DNA of 64,000 bases, taken from NCBI GenBank assembly GCA_030704615.1, contig CM060733.1, positions 61,070,001 through 61,134,000 on the forward strand. The letters run 5' to 3'. The notes beneath the pieces are model-generated. The model did no database searches. It saw nothing but the letters and a program-made list of their open reading frames with translations, and was not told where the DNA came from. The stretch comes from Takakia lepidozioides. Its lineage: Eukaryota; Streptophyta; Takakiopsida; Takakiales; Takakiaceae. Positions 1 to 9,226 of the stretch are shown here, one piece after another (position 1 is the stretch's first letter; each line of letters starts with the position of its first letter). The position numbers and the translations under genes were made by a program.

Positions 1-360
1 ATTGCACCTTCGAACGATATTGGAGGTTAATACATCAAACACTGACATGGTGTTTGAACCAGTCTGCCTATATATATTCCCAAAATATACTCATTGTTCA
101 AGCACGAGAAACCCCAAGAGAAAAACTGAGGAAAACCCCCTAAGAAACCCCTTGAGAAACATTGGGGTCCAAGCAACCAGCTTACGCCGCCCAAGCAACC
201 AACTAGGATAGCACACATCCAATGGCCATCACATTTGCATTCTACCCGAGAGTGAGGCCAGCCAAATGAGCACATGCCTTCATATGTGTTCACTCTCTAG
301 ACCAGCAGGAAATGGGAGCTTGACAAATGTATAGAAATGTGGGAAACCTTGAGTAGGTGA
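1..360. other. no recognisable gene
   Basis: No reading frame resembling a known protein and no repeat shared with the rest of the window was seen. It lies downstream of the minus-strand PPR pseudogene. Confidence 0.5.
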
Positions 361-850
361 CCATGTACTTCACCCCTTCTCCCATCATTCATAGGTCTCC
401 AAAACCTGCATCCCGCGCCCCTGCTGTGCATTCCCTGCAAGCATCACGTTCCACGACACCACATCTCGTTCAGCTATAGTGTTGAACTCTCCTTTCACAT
501 CCTCAATGCTCCCACATTTGGCATACATGTCCACCAGAGCAGTGTGCAGGATGAGTTATGGTACAATTGCAGATTTGATGATGTCACCATGGATCTCTTG
601 GCCCTTTTCCAGGGTTTCCAGGCTCGCACACGCATTGCAAACGCACACAAACATTATGTGGTCGGGCTTCACCCCTTCCCCCATCAGTTGCTCATAGATC
701 TCCAAAGCCTCCATTCCACGTCCGTGCTATGCATACCCTGCAAGCATCGCACTCCACGGTACCACATCTCGTTCAGCCATAGTGTTGAACACTCCCTTTG
801 CATGCATCCACATTTGTCATACATGTCCAGTACCAGGGGTGTCCGGAATG
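361..850 (-). pseudogene. PPR repeat pseudogene, dead relative of the gene at 59.7-63.9 kb
   Basis: Read on the minus strand this is about one and a half PLS-type pentatricopeptide triplets, with recognisable pieces such as CNACASLETLEKGQEIHGD, LVDMYAKCGSIEDV and ERDVVSWNVMLAG. They match the repeats of the intact PPR-DYW gene at the other end of the window closely at both DNA and protein level. The frame is broken: a stop follows KSAIVP, another follows LETYE, and the upstream repeat copy is shifted and shortened. No E or DYW domain follows towards position 1, so the copy ends within the repeat array. Intact relatives are organellar RNA-binding proteins; this copy cannot make one. Confidence 0.85.
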
Positions 851-879
851 ACATCTGGTAATTTGACAGGCATTCACGG

Positions 880-1850
880 TTGTCCCACCATTGACTGGGT
901 CAGAAAAATACTCATTCCACAGCTTCTCCTCATCTCTGTTGCATGTTTTTGGATACTTTCATGTTGTCACATTGGCAGTATCATGTCAAAGTTACTCCAA
1001 ACTCAATTCACTCAACCAGCTAACTTGCAGAATTCAACATCAAAATTCAGGGCCGATTCTCATAAGAGGGAAAAATAGGGTGAAATGTGTTGAAGAAGGT
1101 GCCTTCATTAGCAGTGCCTGATTACATCGAATGTGTCGCTGCTGCTGCGGCTTCTAATTGACCATCTACCCATGCAGGTTTCTTGTAGCTATCATTCCAC
1201 AGGTAATCTGGAGCTTGAATTAATCCGGTCCTCTTGGATGAATCTGGACCCACACTCTATACCTGCTCCTTCAGCTATCCATGCTTTTGCACAAATTATG
1301 CATACATCCTTGTCTTGTTGCTAGCAGCTGCCAATGACAACCTAGAATTTTTCTAGGAAACACCCAACTCAACTTATCACACGAGTTCCAATGCTCAATG
1401 ACATCTGCTACTCTTTGTGATCCAGTAGGCATTCACCTTTTTGCCTCGATTCTCCCACCATTGACTGGGTTAGAAAAGTATTCATTTCACAGCTTCTCCT
1501 CGTTTCTGTTACCTGTTTCTGGATACTTTCATGTTGTCACATTGGCAGTATCAAGTCAAAAGTCACTCCAAACTATGAAAGGTTCACTCAACCAACTAAC
1601 TTGTAGAATTCAACATGGAAATTTAGGGCCGTAAAACAGGGTGGAATGTGTTGACAGTGCGTACCAATTGTGTTGCTGCTGCTGCGGCTTCCAATTGACA
1701 TAGCACAGTGACATACTGCAGATCATGTCTGAATTGCCCTTTGTGGATTCCAGTGAAAGACTATTCATGGAAGACATAATATCCCCATCGATGGAATGTG
1801 AACTAACACTTGAACAAACTATGACTCTCACCTCATTGACAAACCATATC
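880..1850 (-). pseudogene. two tandem decayed copies of the PDF-motif exons of the PDF-PPR gene
   Basis: On the minus strand two imperfect copies of a roughly 540-bp block follow one another, about 1850-1420 and 1330-880. Each contains sequence matching the exon of the right-hand gene that reads NRDEEKLWKEY...DPGQWW (copies at about 1600-1430 and 1010-880). A match to the next exon (GPDFKHK, then KKPAWIDGELKAA) lies at about 1320-1110. The copies carry stops and shifts, for example an interrupted DPxQWW. In the right-hand gene these exons precede the PPR array, and here they lie upstream of the dead PPR repeats, so the two loci share the same unusual architecture. The tandem arrangement may preserve an ancestral multi-PDF layout, as some OSB proteins have more than one PDF motif, or be a later duplication. 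Confidence 0.75.
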
Positions 1851-2340
1851 CATGCAGCTTTTCTATAAAGTATAAGAGCGTTATAAGGTGGTTGTGTTCA
1901 TTTCTAGCCAGCTGGAGGCTAACACTTGAAGGGTCTTGGGTCTTGTCTCACATGGTTATGTTTGTACGGTATGGGAGCAACATGATCATTTTAGAAGAGC
2001 CAGTTGATCTAGTGTGAAAAGTCATCTCATGTTGCATAAACTTCACTTTTTGGAGGACCACGGACCAGATATGAGTAAAAGGTTTGCGTAGGGAGGGATA
2101 TTTCTTTCCATGTGGTCCCTTGAAATTAAAGGCATTCATGAAGATAGTTCAGATTTAGTTGTCTGAGTGTGTCAATTGGGTGATGCAGGTGGTTGGTGGC
2201 TGAAGTACGCGATAGCCTGCCCAAGATCAAGATCCTCACTTGAACACCACTCTTTTGGACTCTTCTGCAAAATTAACATAAAAATGAAGGGCCACTAGAT
2301 GGAGAAGGGTGGGTTTGAGATGGGAAGTGGGAGCAACAGT
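1851..2340. other. no recognisable gene
   Basis: Only short, unremarkable open frames; no family recognised. Confidence 0.4.
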
Positions 2341-2349
2341 ATGTCCAGC

Positions 2350-2475
2350 TGTTTTGTGTTTTTTTTTTGTTTCTACACCGAAGAGGGACAGAGGCCTCTA
2401 AAGCTTTATAGATAAGGGGGGATATAAATTATCCCAGAAATACAAAAGGTGGAAGATGGTTGTTGTAATTTGTTT
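2350..2475 (-). repeat. fragment of a dispersed T-headed repeat (possible SINE 3' end)
   Basis: A poly-T run followed by a segment containing GGGACAGAGGCC recurs at about 49,355-49,460. Shared sequence beginning at a T-run fits the A-rich 3' end of a SINE lying on the minus strand. Family and limits are uncertain. Confidence 0.35.
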
Positions 2476-2484
2476 TAAAAAAAA

Positions 2485-3320
2485 AAAAAAAAAAAAAAAC
2501 CTAGGAGCGATAGACCAGAATTTCAGGCCCTTGAGGAGGGGGGAAAATCAACCTCCTTTCAGATAAGCCATGGAGACACACATGACGATAACATCCAGAC
2601 AAGAACAATGCAGACACCGGTGGGGTAGCGGGTTTGAACCAGTGTTGGTCTGGTATGGGTATCAGAGGTCCCGAGTATCAACGTTGGTATCAACCCTGGT
2701 ATCAGGGACCATACCAGTCTGGTCCTAAATTCTGCATACCCAAGGCAATACCATTGCTTGCCTTAGCGTAGGATTAGCAAATACCATACCAATTTGGTGT
2801 TGATGGCTAGGGTTTAGTATTGATACTCGTTGCAAGCATTTTGCAACCATTCTTTGCCTGGTATCAATTCTTGTTGACGGGAAGTAAGAAAGAGTTTTAT
2901 GGTGGCCACTTCGCAGCTTAGGGTCGGTGGATTGTTGGGCGAACAATCAAGGCTCTGCCGGTGGCAATGAGATCATTTTCCGTGTGCAGTTCTGCTGTTC
3001 ATATAAGATGCACTCATCAAGTGTTTTTTAAGTCAATTGAAGGTTCGTTTGATACCAAATCCCAGTATGTATACCAGTTGGTATTACTTGAGCACATTTG
3101 TATTGATACCTAAAATTTCTCAATATCGATACCAGGCTAGTATCTAGCTTGAAAAATATCCCTAGTACCAATGTTCCCCTGGTATGTCATTGTGAGAGCC
3201 ATCCATATACCAAGACCAGCCTGGTATCAAAAAATGTTGATACCAGACCAACACTGGTTTGAACCCCAAACCACTAAGGCGACACATTGTGCACTTACCA
3301 GCTGAGCTACCAGCCGATGT
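2485..3320 (-). mobile_element. tRNA-derived SINE (minus strand), split by a hAT-type MITE
   Basis: On the minus strand the head at about 3318 reads like a tRNA: an A-box-like GGTAGCTCAGCTGGTAAG followed by a B-box-like GGTTCAAACC at about 3257-3270. The rest of the SINE continues at 2639 and runs down to a homopolymer tract near 2480-2500. The two pieces join exactly at the 8-bp duplication GTTTGAAC, which lies inside the B box. The body (ATGGC, AAAGGAGGTT, CTCCT, AAGGGCC) matches the SINE copies at 4612 and 8198. Box A and box B are internal pol III promoter elements in this class. Confidence 0.75.
2640..3256. mobile_element. hAT-type MITE, 617 bp, rich in GGTATC repeats
   Basis: The ends are inverted repeats, CAGTGTTGGTCTGGTAT at the left and its complement at the right. 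The element is flanked by a perfect 8-bp direct repeat GTTTGAAC (2632-2639 and 3257-3264). CAGTG termini with an 8-bp target duplication are typical of hAT transposons. There is no transposase, so it would depend on one made elsewhere. The interior is crowded with GGTATCA / TGATACC motifs in both orientations. It sits in the B box of a SINE, so it is younger than that SINE. A related fragment lies at about 7,745-7,900. Confidence 0.85.
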
Positions 3321-4290
3321 GCTAATTAAAATTAAAATACAAAGTAGAAAACAAAACGGTTTATCAGTTATTACTTAACCCTTAAGGGCCCACCAGTGTT
3401 GGGTTTATAGGAAATAAATTTTCCTATTTATTTTTTGCAGATGTTGATATTTTTTAATGATCCCAACTGCAATTAATTTTTGACAGCATGGCCCACCCTC
3501 TCACATTGAAAGCAATAATTTTAATGAATTACTGGACCTGCATATTTTCCTGAAAATCGGAGCAGACAACAAGGGCTGGGTAGAGTTAACTGTCTACGTG
3601 GTGAGTCATAATGGGCCACTAGGGGGCCCTCTTTTTCAAAATCTGCTATTGGATTTATAGTTTGTTTTCACTGAACTCACTATTATAGTGTATTCTACAC
3701 CTCGCCGTAGGGATTGAGTGATTCATCTAATTGCAAAGGAGTTAACTTTTGTAATTGGCTCACCTTGAATTGCTAAGCTATGGAGATCATTTTGACCCCC
3801 CCATAAGCACATACAAAGAACCCTAATAATTAAAAGGGTTGTTTGGCAGTACTATGATACCATATCACATTTCAGGTAGGAGCAGAAAAAATCATCCCGT
3901 CACTCAAAAAGCTTGGTCAAAGCTCAAGTTTCATACGTTGCAAAATCCAGAAACAACCCCCCCCCCAAAAAAAACCTAAACACTAAAATCTCTCTTGTAG
4001 TGTGGTGAATTTCTCCACAATTTGCTGGGCAGATTTACATGGTAGGCAAGGTGAATGTGGTAAGGTTCAAATTTTTGGATCTAATATGGTAGGTGTGTAT
4101 CCTCAATTAACTCACCATACGTTACTTTTCTGGGGGCTGAAATTTGCCCAATGGCGGACCCTTAATTCTTTGTTTTAAGGAAAACTGTAATCCTATATCC
4201 GACCTTCCCTAAAATTCCCAAATTTTTGATGGTATGGTGATCGGTTAAATGTTTTTCACAGAAAGCAAGCATAAAAGTAGTGCAAAAAAA
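3321..4290. other. no recognisable gene
   Basis: AT-rich sequence with no convincing reading frame or repeat structure. Confidence 0.4.
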
Positions 4291-4296
4291 GCTTAC

Positions 4297-4513
4297 AAGG
4301 CGGGCCACATCTGCCGGATGAAGCCCAAGCATTATGATAGCCTCCACATCAATGATGCCCACACCCTCCATGAACTCCATGGAAAATACACGTGAGGTGC
4401 TCCACTCCCCCGCGTATATTTGTGGCACAACAATATGGGAAGCCAGCTGTGGTGACAGATTGAAGAAGTTTTGGGCGCACTGCTCAAAATTTATGGCCTC
4501 ATTCATGAAGTCA
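4297..4513 (-). pseudogene. isolated exon of an ABC1/UbiB-like atypical kinase
   Basis: The minus-strand frame reads DFMNEAINFEQCAQNFF, then VVPQIYAGEWSTSRVFSMEF and DVEAIIMLGLHPADVARL. This matches the ABC1 (ADCK/ABC1K) region after the N lobe: an acidic D-F-x-N-E segment, then a P-x-I-Y...S-x-x-V-L-x-M-E-F segment. Intact members are atypical kinases of mitochondria or plastids linked to quinone metabolism. The exon ends at a good splice donor (GTAAGC, 4296-4291), so it looks like a true former exon. Downstream catalytic segments (the NxxD and DFG-like motifs) are not found nearby, and stops lie just upstream. I read it as a captured or relict exon; a distant remainder of the gene beyond the TE cluster is the alternative. 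Confidence 0.6.
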
Positions 4514-4611
4514 AAGCCACATCATTCCCATTGCCAATTTTGAGGAACATTGTCATTGTTGCAGGGAATCCATACATCTTCCATATTACTTGGGTGTTGG
4601 TGTCACCAACA

Positions 4612-4850
4612 GTCAGTAGCTCAGTTGGTTAGTGCACTGAGTGCCACCCAGATGATTCTGGTGTCAAATCTTGCTACTTGACGGGTGTGGTATACTCTTC
4701 TCCCCCTTCCCTTGGGTGGTGTCCTATTTCTACACCTTCATGGCGAGGTAACTGTGAAAGAGGTTATTTTCTCCTCTCACTATTAAGGGGCCCTGATTGT
4801 GAGCTGTCGCTCCCAGATGTTTCCCTTTTAAAAAAAAATAAAAAAATGTG
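4612..4850 (+). mobile_element. tRNA-derived SINE, near full length
   Basis: It begins with an A-box-like GTAGCTCAGTTGGTTAGTG, followed by a degenerate B box near GGTGTCAAATCTTG. The body shares AAAGAGGTTATTTTCTCCTC, AAGGGGCCC and GATGTTTCCCTTTT with the copy at 8,198 and the split copy at 2,485-3,320. It ends in an A-rich tail. Most complete of the three copies seen. Confidence 0.75.
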
Positions 4851-4859
4851 TCATTCTGG

Positions 4860-5073
4860 AGAGGGTGTGGAAGATTTGACGGGCCGCAGAACCGGCGTAT
4901 AATCGACCCTGGATAAATGTTACCCGTTTTTTTGTTATATCATCATAAATGTTATGATTTTCTTACTCTGTAAAAATATATACTAAGAATGACAAAAATA
5001 GTTTTATTTGTTATTTGTTATTGAATACCTACTCTCCTCTTTGTTAAAACACCCCTGTAATTGTTACATTCAA
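4860..5073. other. AT-rich spacer
   Basis: Short AT-rich stretch between the SINE tail and the TIR element; nothing recognised. Confidence 0.4.
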
Positions 5074-6752
5074 TAAGGTAGAAACACCTAAAATGGAGCA
5101 CATCCCAAAACGGACCCCTAGAAAAATACATAAGACTACTAAAAGGTGCTTTGATCACAAGTGGTCCAGATTAGGTGATGTGGTGGGCCGCAATGAAACT
5201 CCAATGAACCCTTTTAACTCATACATGATCATGATGACACCACTTAATGGACAAGTTAATAACCACCGACGCGCACTTTGAGAGAAGTACCAAGTCATGA
5301 ATGAATCTAGACAAGAATGAATCCTAACATGTAGGAGAGGGGATCACATTCCGTGATCAATGATCCCGATTGAGTTTCACCTAGATCAACGATCCAAGAT
5401 TGACTTTCACTCAAGGACTGGCCCCTATGTTCAATGTTGCAATTACTCTCAGTCACTGTTTTGTTCTTGCAGTGCTTGGCAGCTTTCTTGCCACATTGAA
5501 CACCTTCATTGCTGAAGAGTATCTGCTACATCACAAACTGTCTGAATACCATGTCTATGATTTCATGAAGGTGGGTGATGCTTACAAACCTTGTTTGATG
5601 ATAGAAAGTGTGACATCTAGGGTTTAAGCACTCACTGGGTTCAAGGGCTGCCCTCTAAAAATTTCTCAAGTTTCAATCCTGTAAATGCCATTTTTGATTT
5701 TTTACCAATTTTGGGTACCCAGCTGCAGTAAATTGCCCCTAGCAACCTACCAAAAATCATCCAGAGATTCCAGCCTTATAGCAATAGGCCCAGCTCATTT
5801 ATGCATGACATACCAAAAAATGGGCCAAGTCCACAGTGGAAATTGTGAGATTATAGCGTTGGCCCGGACCTCAAATATTAGGTCCCAAAGAAAAAGTGAG
5901 AAAGAAATTGGTTTGACCAAATCCAAACCTAGCTTTATCCAATTTTGCTTGCCCCAATGCAATTGGGTTGAATTCTCAAAATTGACAAGAAGAAATGTGC
6001 CTCCAAATGAAGTAATTTTTTTTCTACAATTTTTTTAAAAGCCAATGGTGGATGTGTGTGTGTATGTAATGCTCACATACCACAAGGTGAAGTGTTTTTT
6101 CCAAAATTGCTAATTTTCTGCCAAAAATGGTCTTTGGAGTGCAATCTGTTTTGAGCTTGTTTACCTGCCACATCAGCGGTCAACAAGCCCTTTTCAGGCC
6201 CCAGAACGTAAATGAGAGATCTAAGATATTTTTTGTAGGTCGCAGCTTTTGTTTTTTTTTAAATTTTATTTTTTGCATCATACTCGAGACAAATCCCTTG
6301 TCATTAAAGCTTCAAGAGTGGGCCCCTTGAGATTAGATCTGCAAAAATTAGGCCGAACTGCAAATTCAAAGTGACCCCATTGAGGTCGCTTGGAAACTTC
6401 AGGGTTAAGGTGGGAGGTTACTTTAAGGTCAATAAATGGTTATGTTAGTTGACTGACATGGTCCATATTACTAGTTGTTTAATCAGTAAAGTGAAAGAGG
6501 ACGCATACTTTTTGGGCACCTTTGGCTCCCCTGGAGAGAGAGAGAGTGCACTTGCTGTTCAAAATAGTACCCCCTAATGGTCCATTCAAGGTTATTCCAT
6601 GATTTCACATTGAATATTCACCAATATTACAAAATAATTCGGATTTTTTTTTTGGGCATTAGATTTCATTTCTTTGTGCCTACATCAGAAAAATATATAC
6701 GACGACACTGCACGCATTTCTTAAATGATCCATTTTAGGTGTTTCTACCTTA
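5074..6752. mobile_element. non-autonomous TIR DNA transposon, about 1.68 kb
   Basis: A perfect 24-bp inverted repeat bounds the segment: the left arm at 5074-5097 starts TAAGGTAGAAACACC, and the right arm is at 6729-6752. If TA is the target duplication, the repeat proper begins AGGTAGAAACACC; TA is the Tc1/mariner signature, but two bases are weak evidence. No transposase-like frame is seen inside, so it would move only in trans. Superfamily undecided. Confidence 0.6.
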
Positions 6753-7740
6753 TATACCTCTAAACTAGTGGATCAGATAAGGAGTAATCCATTCTGGCCA
6801 CTAACAAATCACCTCCATGAATAACAAGCCCTAAAGTTGGTGACACACTCACTTAACACTCAATTAAGTAAGGTTAACCCCTAAAGGCCGGCACCACCTG
6901 AATCAGGTCGCAGCGGATGAAAAAAGTGTCTGAATGAAAAGTGAGCGCTGGAATTAATGCCACACACTCCACTTTACTTCGCCCCCAAAAACCCAAAACT
7001 TTGCCACCTACGATTTTTCAAAGTGCAGGGGGCACCCCCAGATAGATGGATCTGAGGCTGTAGTTGACCTGCGGACGTGGCTTGTGGATAGCCCTCAGAT
7101 GGAAGTGATTGGAAAAGTCTCAAAAACGCCCATCTACAGAGCAGTTTTTGGTATTTTGGAAAAAAATTTGGGCATTCTTTTTGCCCTGTGGGCCCTGCTG
7201 GATTGCACCAGAGGAAACTTGATTTTGTAAGAAACTCCAGGAGCTATGTGGATCTTCTTTTTCCAGCGTAGTTTTTCTTCCCTTGAACCCCCCCCCATCG
7301 CACACAGTCATTTTTTGTCTCTTTGTCCTTCCCTTTGTTATTCTCTTTGTTCAATATTTGAATAATACTTACAAAGGTGCCATATTTTTTTTGGGGAATT
7401 TGGCCCTCAAATTTTTTGAAGACGTGTAACCCTACAAAGATTGTGACTGAGTTGGTCCGGCCCCAAAAAACATTTATGTCAGGGCAAATTTGCTTGGTCA
7501 AACAAAATTTTCCCCTAAAAACTTCCTTACAGTTGAAAAAAACCCCTGGTAAATTATTATAATCTCCCAAATAGAACGGTCAGTTCTTCCCAATTTTGCA
7601 CAGTACTTGCATCCAGTAGATAACTGCCACTTAGTAAGGTTCATTTCCATGGATGAACTCCTGCTGGCAGATATGGCCTGGGAGGTGTCAGTGGGTCTCA
7701 TTTTTGAGGTGGACCCCCAAAAACACTCCGGGCGCTTAGG
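6753..7740. other. no recognisable gene
   Basis: Low-complexity, T- and C-rich stretches; no gene or repeat family recognised. Confidence 0.4.
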
Positions 7741-7744
7741 GGTT

Positions 7745-7900
7745 ACCAGGAGTGTTGGTCTGGTATCTTGTTGGTATGGTATCTTGAATTGGAAATACCA
7801 AAAGGGTCGTGGTATGCAGTGCTATTTTTTTCTTAAGGCAGGTAGATTTTCCAATAATGCAGCCCCTGAATTTCAAGTACGAATCTGGTATGCATAGGTG
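7745..7900. repeat. fragment related to the GGTATC-rich hAT-type MITE
   Basis: Contains AGTGTTGGTCTGGTATC followed by further TGGTATGGTATC and GGTATGCA motifs, like one end of the element at 2640. No matching second end or clean target duplication was found. Confidence 0.5.
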
Positions 7901-8197
7901 GTTTAACAAAAAAAATCGTATAGACTCTGTAACAATTAGGCAGTTATATCAAATAACAGTAAAACAGGTTGAAATTTCATAACGTAACAATAGAAATTTA
8001 ACATTCATTCAGATGCAAGATAACATTTAGAGATGCATATTTTCTAATTGGTATAGAGTCTATACTCTTGGAGCATAACAATTATCCAGGTTTGACTGTA
8101 TGGTGCTATGGAGATAGTACATTTGCATTAAATTCTCTGTTGTTTTCAACCCTAAATAGTATTAGTGGTGATTTAGATAACACTAAACTGTGTGTGT

Positions 8198-8305
8198 ACC
8201 ATGGGAAAGCCTTCACGGGGAGGTTACTCTGGAAGAGGTTATTTTTTCCTCTCCTTATAATTAAGGCCCCAGGTGTTTCCCTTTAAAAAAAAAAAAAAAA
8301 AAAAC
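8198..8305 (+). mobile_element. 5'-truncated SINE with target duplication
   Basis: Only the 3' half of the SINE is present (GGTTACTCTGGAAGAGG, TTATTTTTTCCTCTCC, AAGGCCC, TGTTTCCCTTT, then an A tail). AAACTGTGTGT occurs just before and just after it, a target-site duplication typical of LINE-driven insertion. Truncation at the 5' end fits incomplete reverse transcription. Confidence 0.75.
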
Positions 8306-9226
8306 TGTGTGTGAACAAAGCACCGTATTTGTCGCCGAATATGACAAACCAATGAAAATGGAAAATTATGAAATTGCTCGGAGGAACATGACATCAATGA
8401 GAAGGACATGGGGTGGGGACATGAGGGCAGACAAAGTCTAGAGCTTTCAGATCGCTCAGCGGTTTCTGAGCTCCAGAGGCTGGTGTGTGGAGTGGCGTGT
8501 GCCCCACCGGGATTCACGAGCTACGCGACAATGGCACGGGAAAGGCAACTGCTCCGTAATTTGCCAGTCGGTAGAGAAAGAACAAGAAGAAGAAGTAGAC
8601 GATTCAATGACTTGACTAATGGGGTTCCGGATTCTGTGAAGATACAGCTAATTGTGTAGAGATTCCATGTGTAGCTTGTTCTTGCTACGAAAGATGTTGT
8701 TCTCCTTACATGACGGATGCTTGGATCATAACTGCTTTCTCCCATAAAATTAGTTTTCCTGTTGCGGTTCTTTCTATGCCGCCAATGTAAATATAGATTC
8801 TGGTTTCTGGGTTGCAATTTACCTTAGTATTTGGGTCTTTAGACGGCCGCCGGCTTTCCTTGACATCCCCTTGTTGGTGTGAGAGAAGAGGACAGGAGAG
8901 CTCCTGCGCAGGAAGGAAACAATCCCCACAAGACTAGTGTAATTTGGTTAAAATTTGCAGCTTTCATAGCGGGGGCTTCAGATCATATGGAAGTGGACAT
9001 GTCGAGCGCTACCCGCACTATTGACTCATGAGTTTGCAGCTCCTCGTTTCTCTGTTTGTCAGAAGTTAAGTTCAACTATGACTTTTTCATGTAGAGCATG
9101 AACTGTGAATGACTGACTGGCAGATGGAGCTTGTCACTGAATTTCAGTCTTGAACGCAGACCAGCCCACTCCGCATCCCTGTCACTGTATTCCTCTCCCC
9201 CATCAATCAGACGCAGAAGTGGGGCC
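8306..9226. other. 5' flank of the UNC93-like gene
   Basis: Holds the presumed promoter and 5' UTR of the downstream gene. Short frames on both strands resemble nothing known; no clear TATA element was identified. Confidence 0.4.

Noticed and set aside
3264-3320. tRNA gene on the minus strand (A and B boxes present)
   Set aside because: No complete cloverleaf; the same body and A-rich tail occur in two other copies, so it is the head of a SINE.
4612-4690. tRNA gene on the plus strand
   Set aside because: The B box is degenerate and the sequence continues into the shared SINE body with an A tail.
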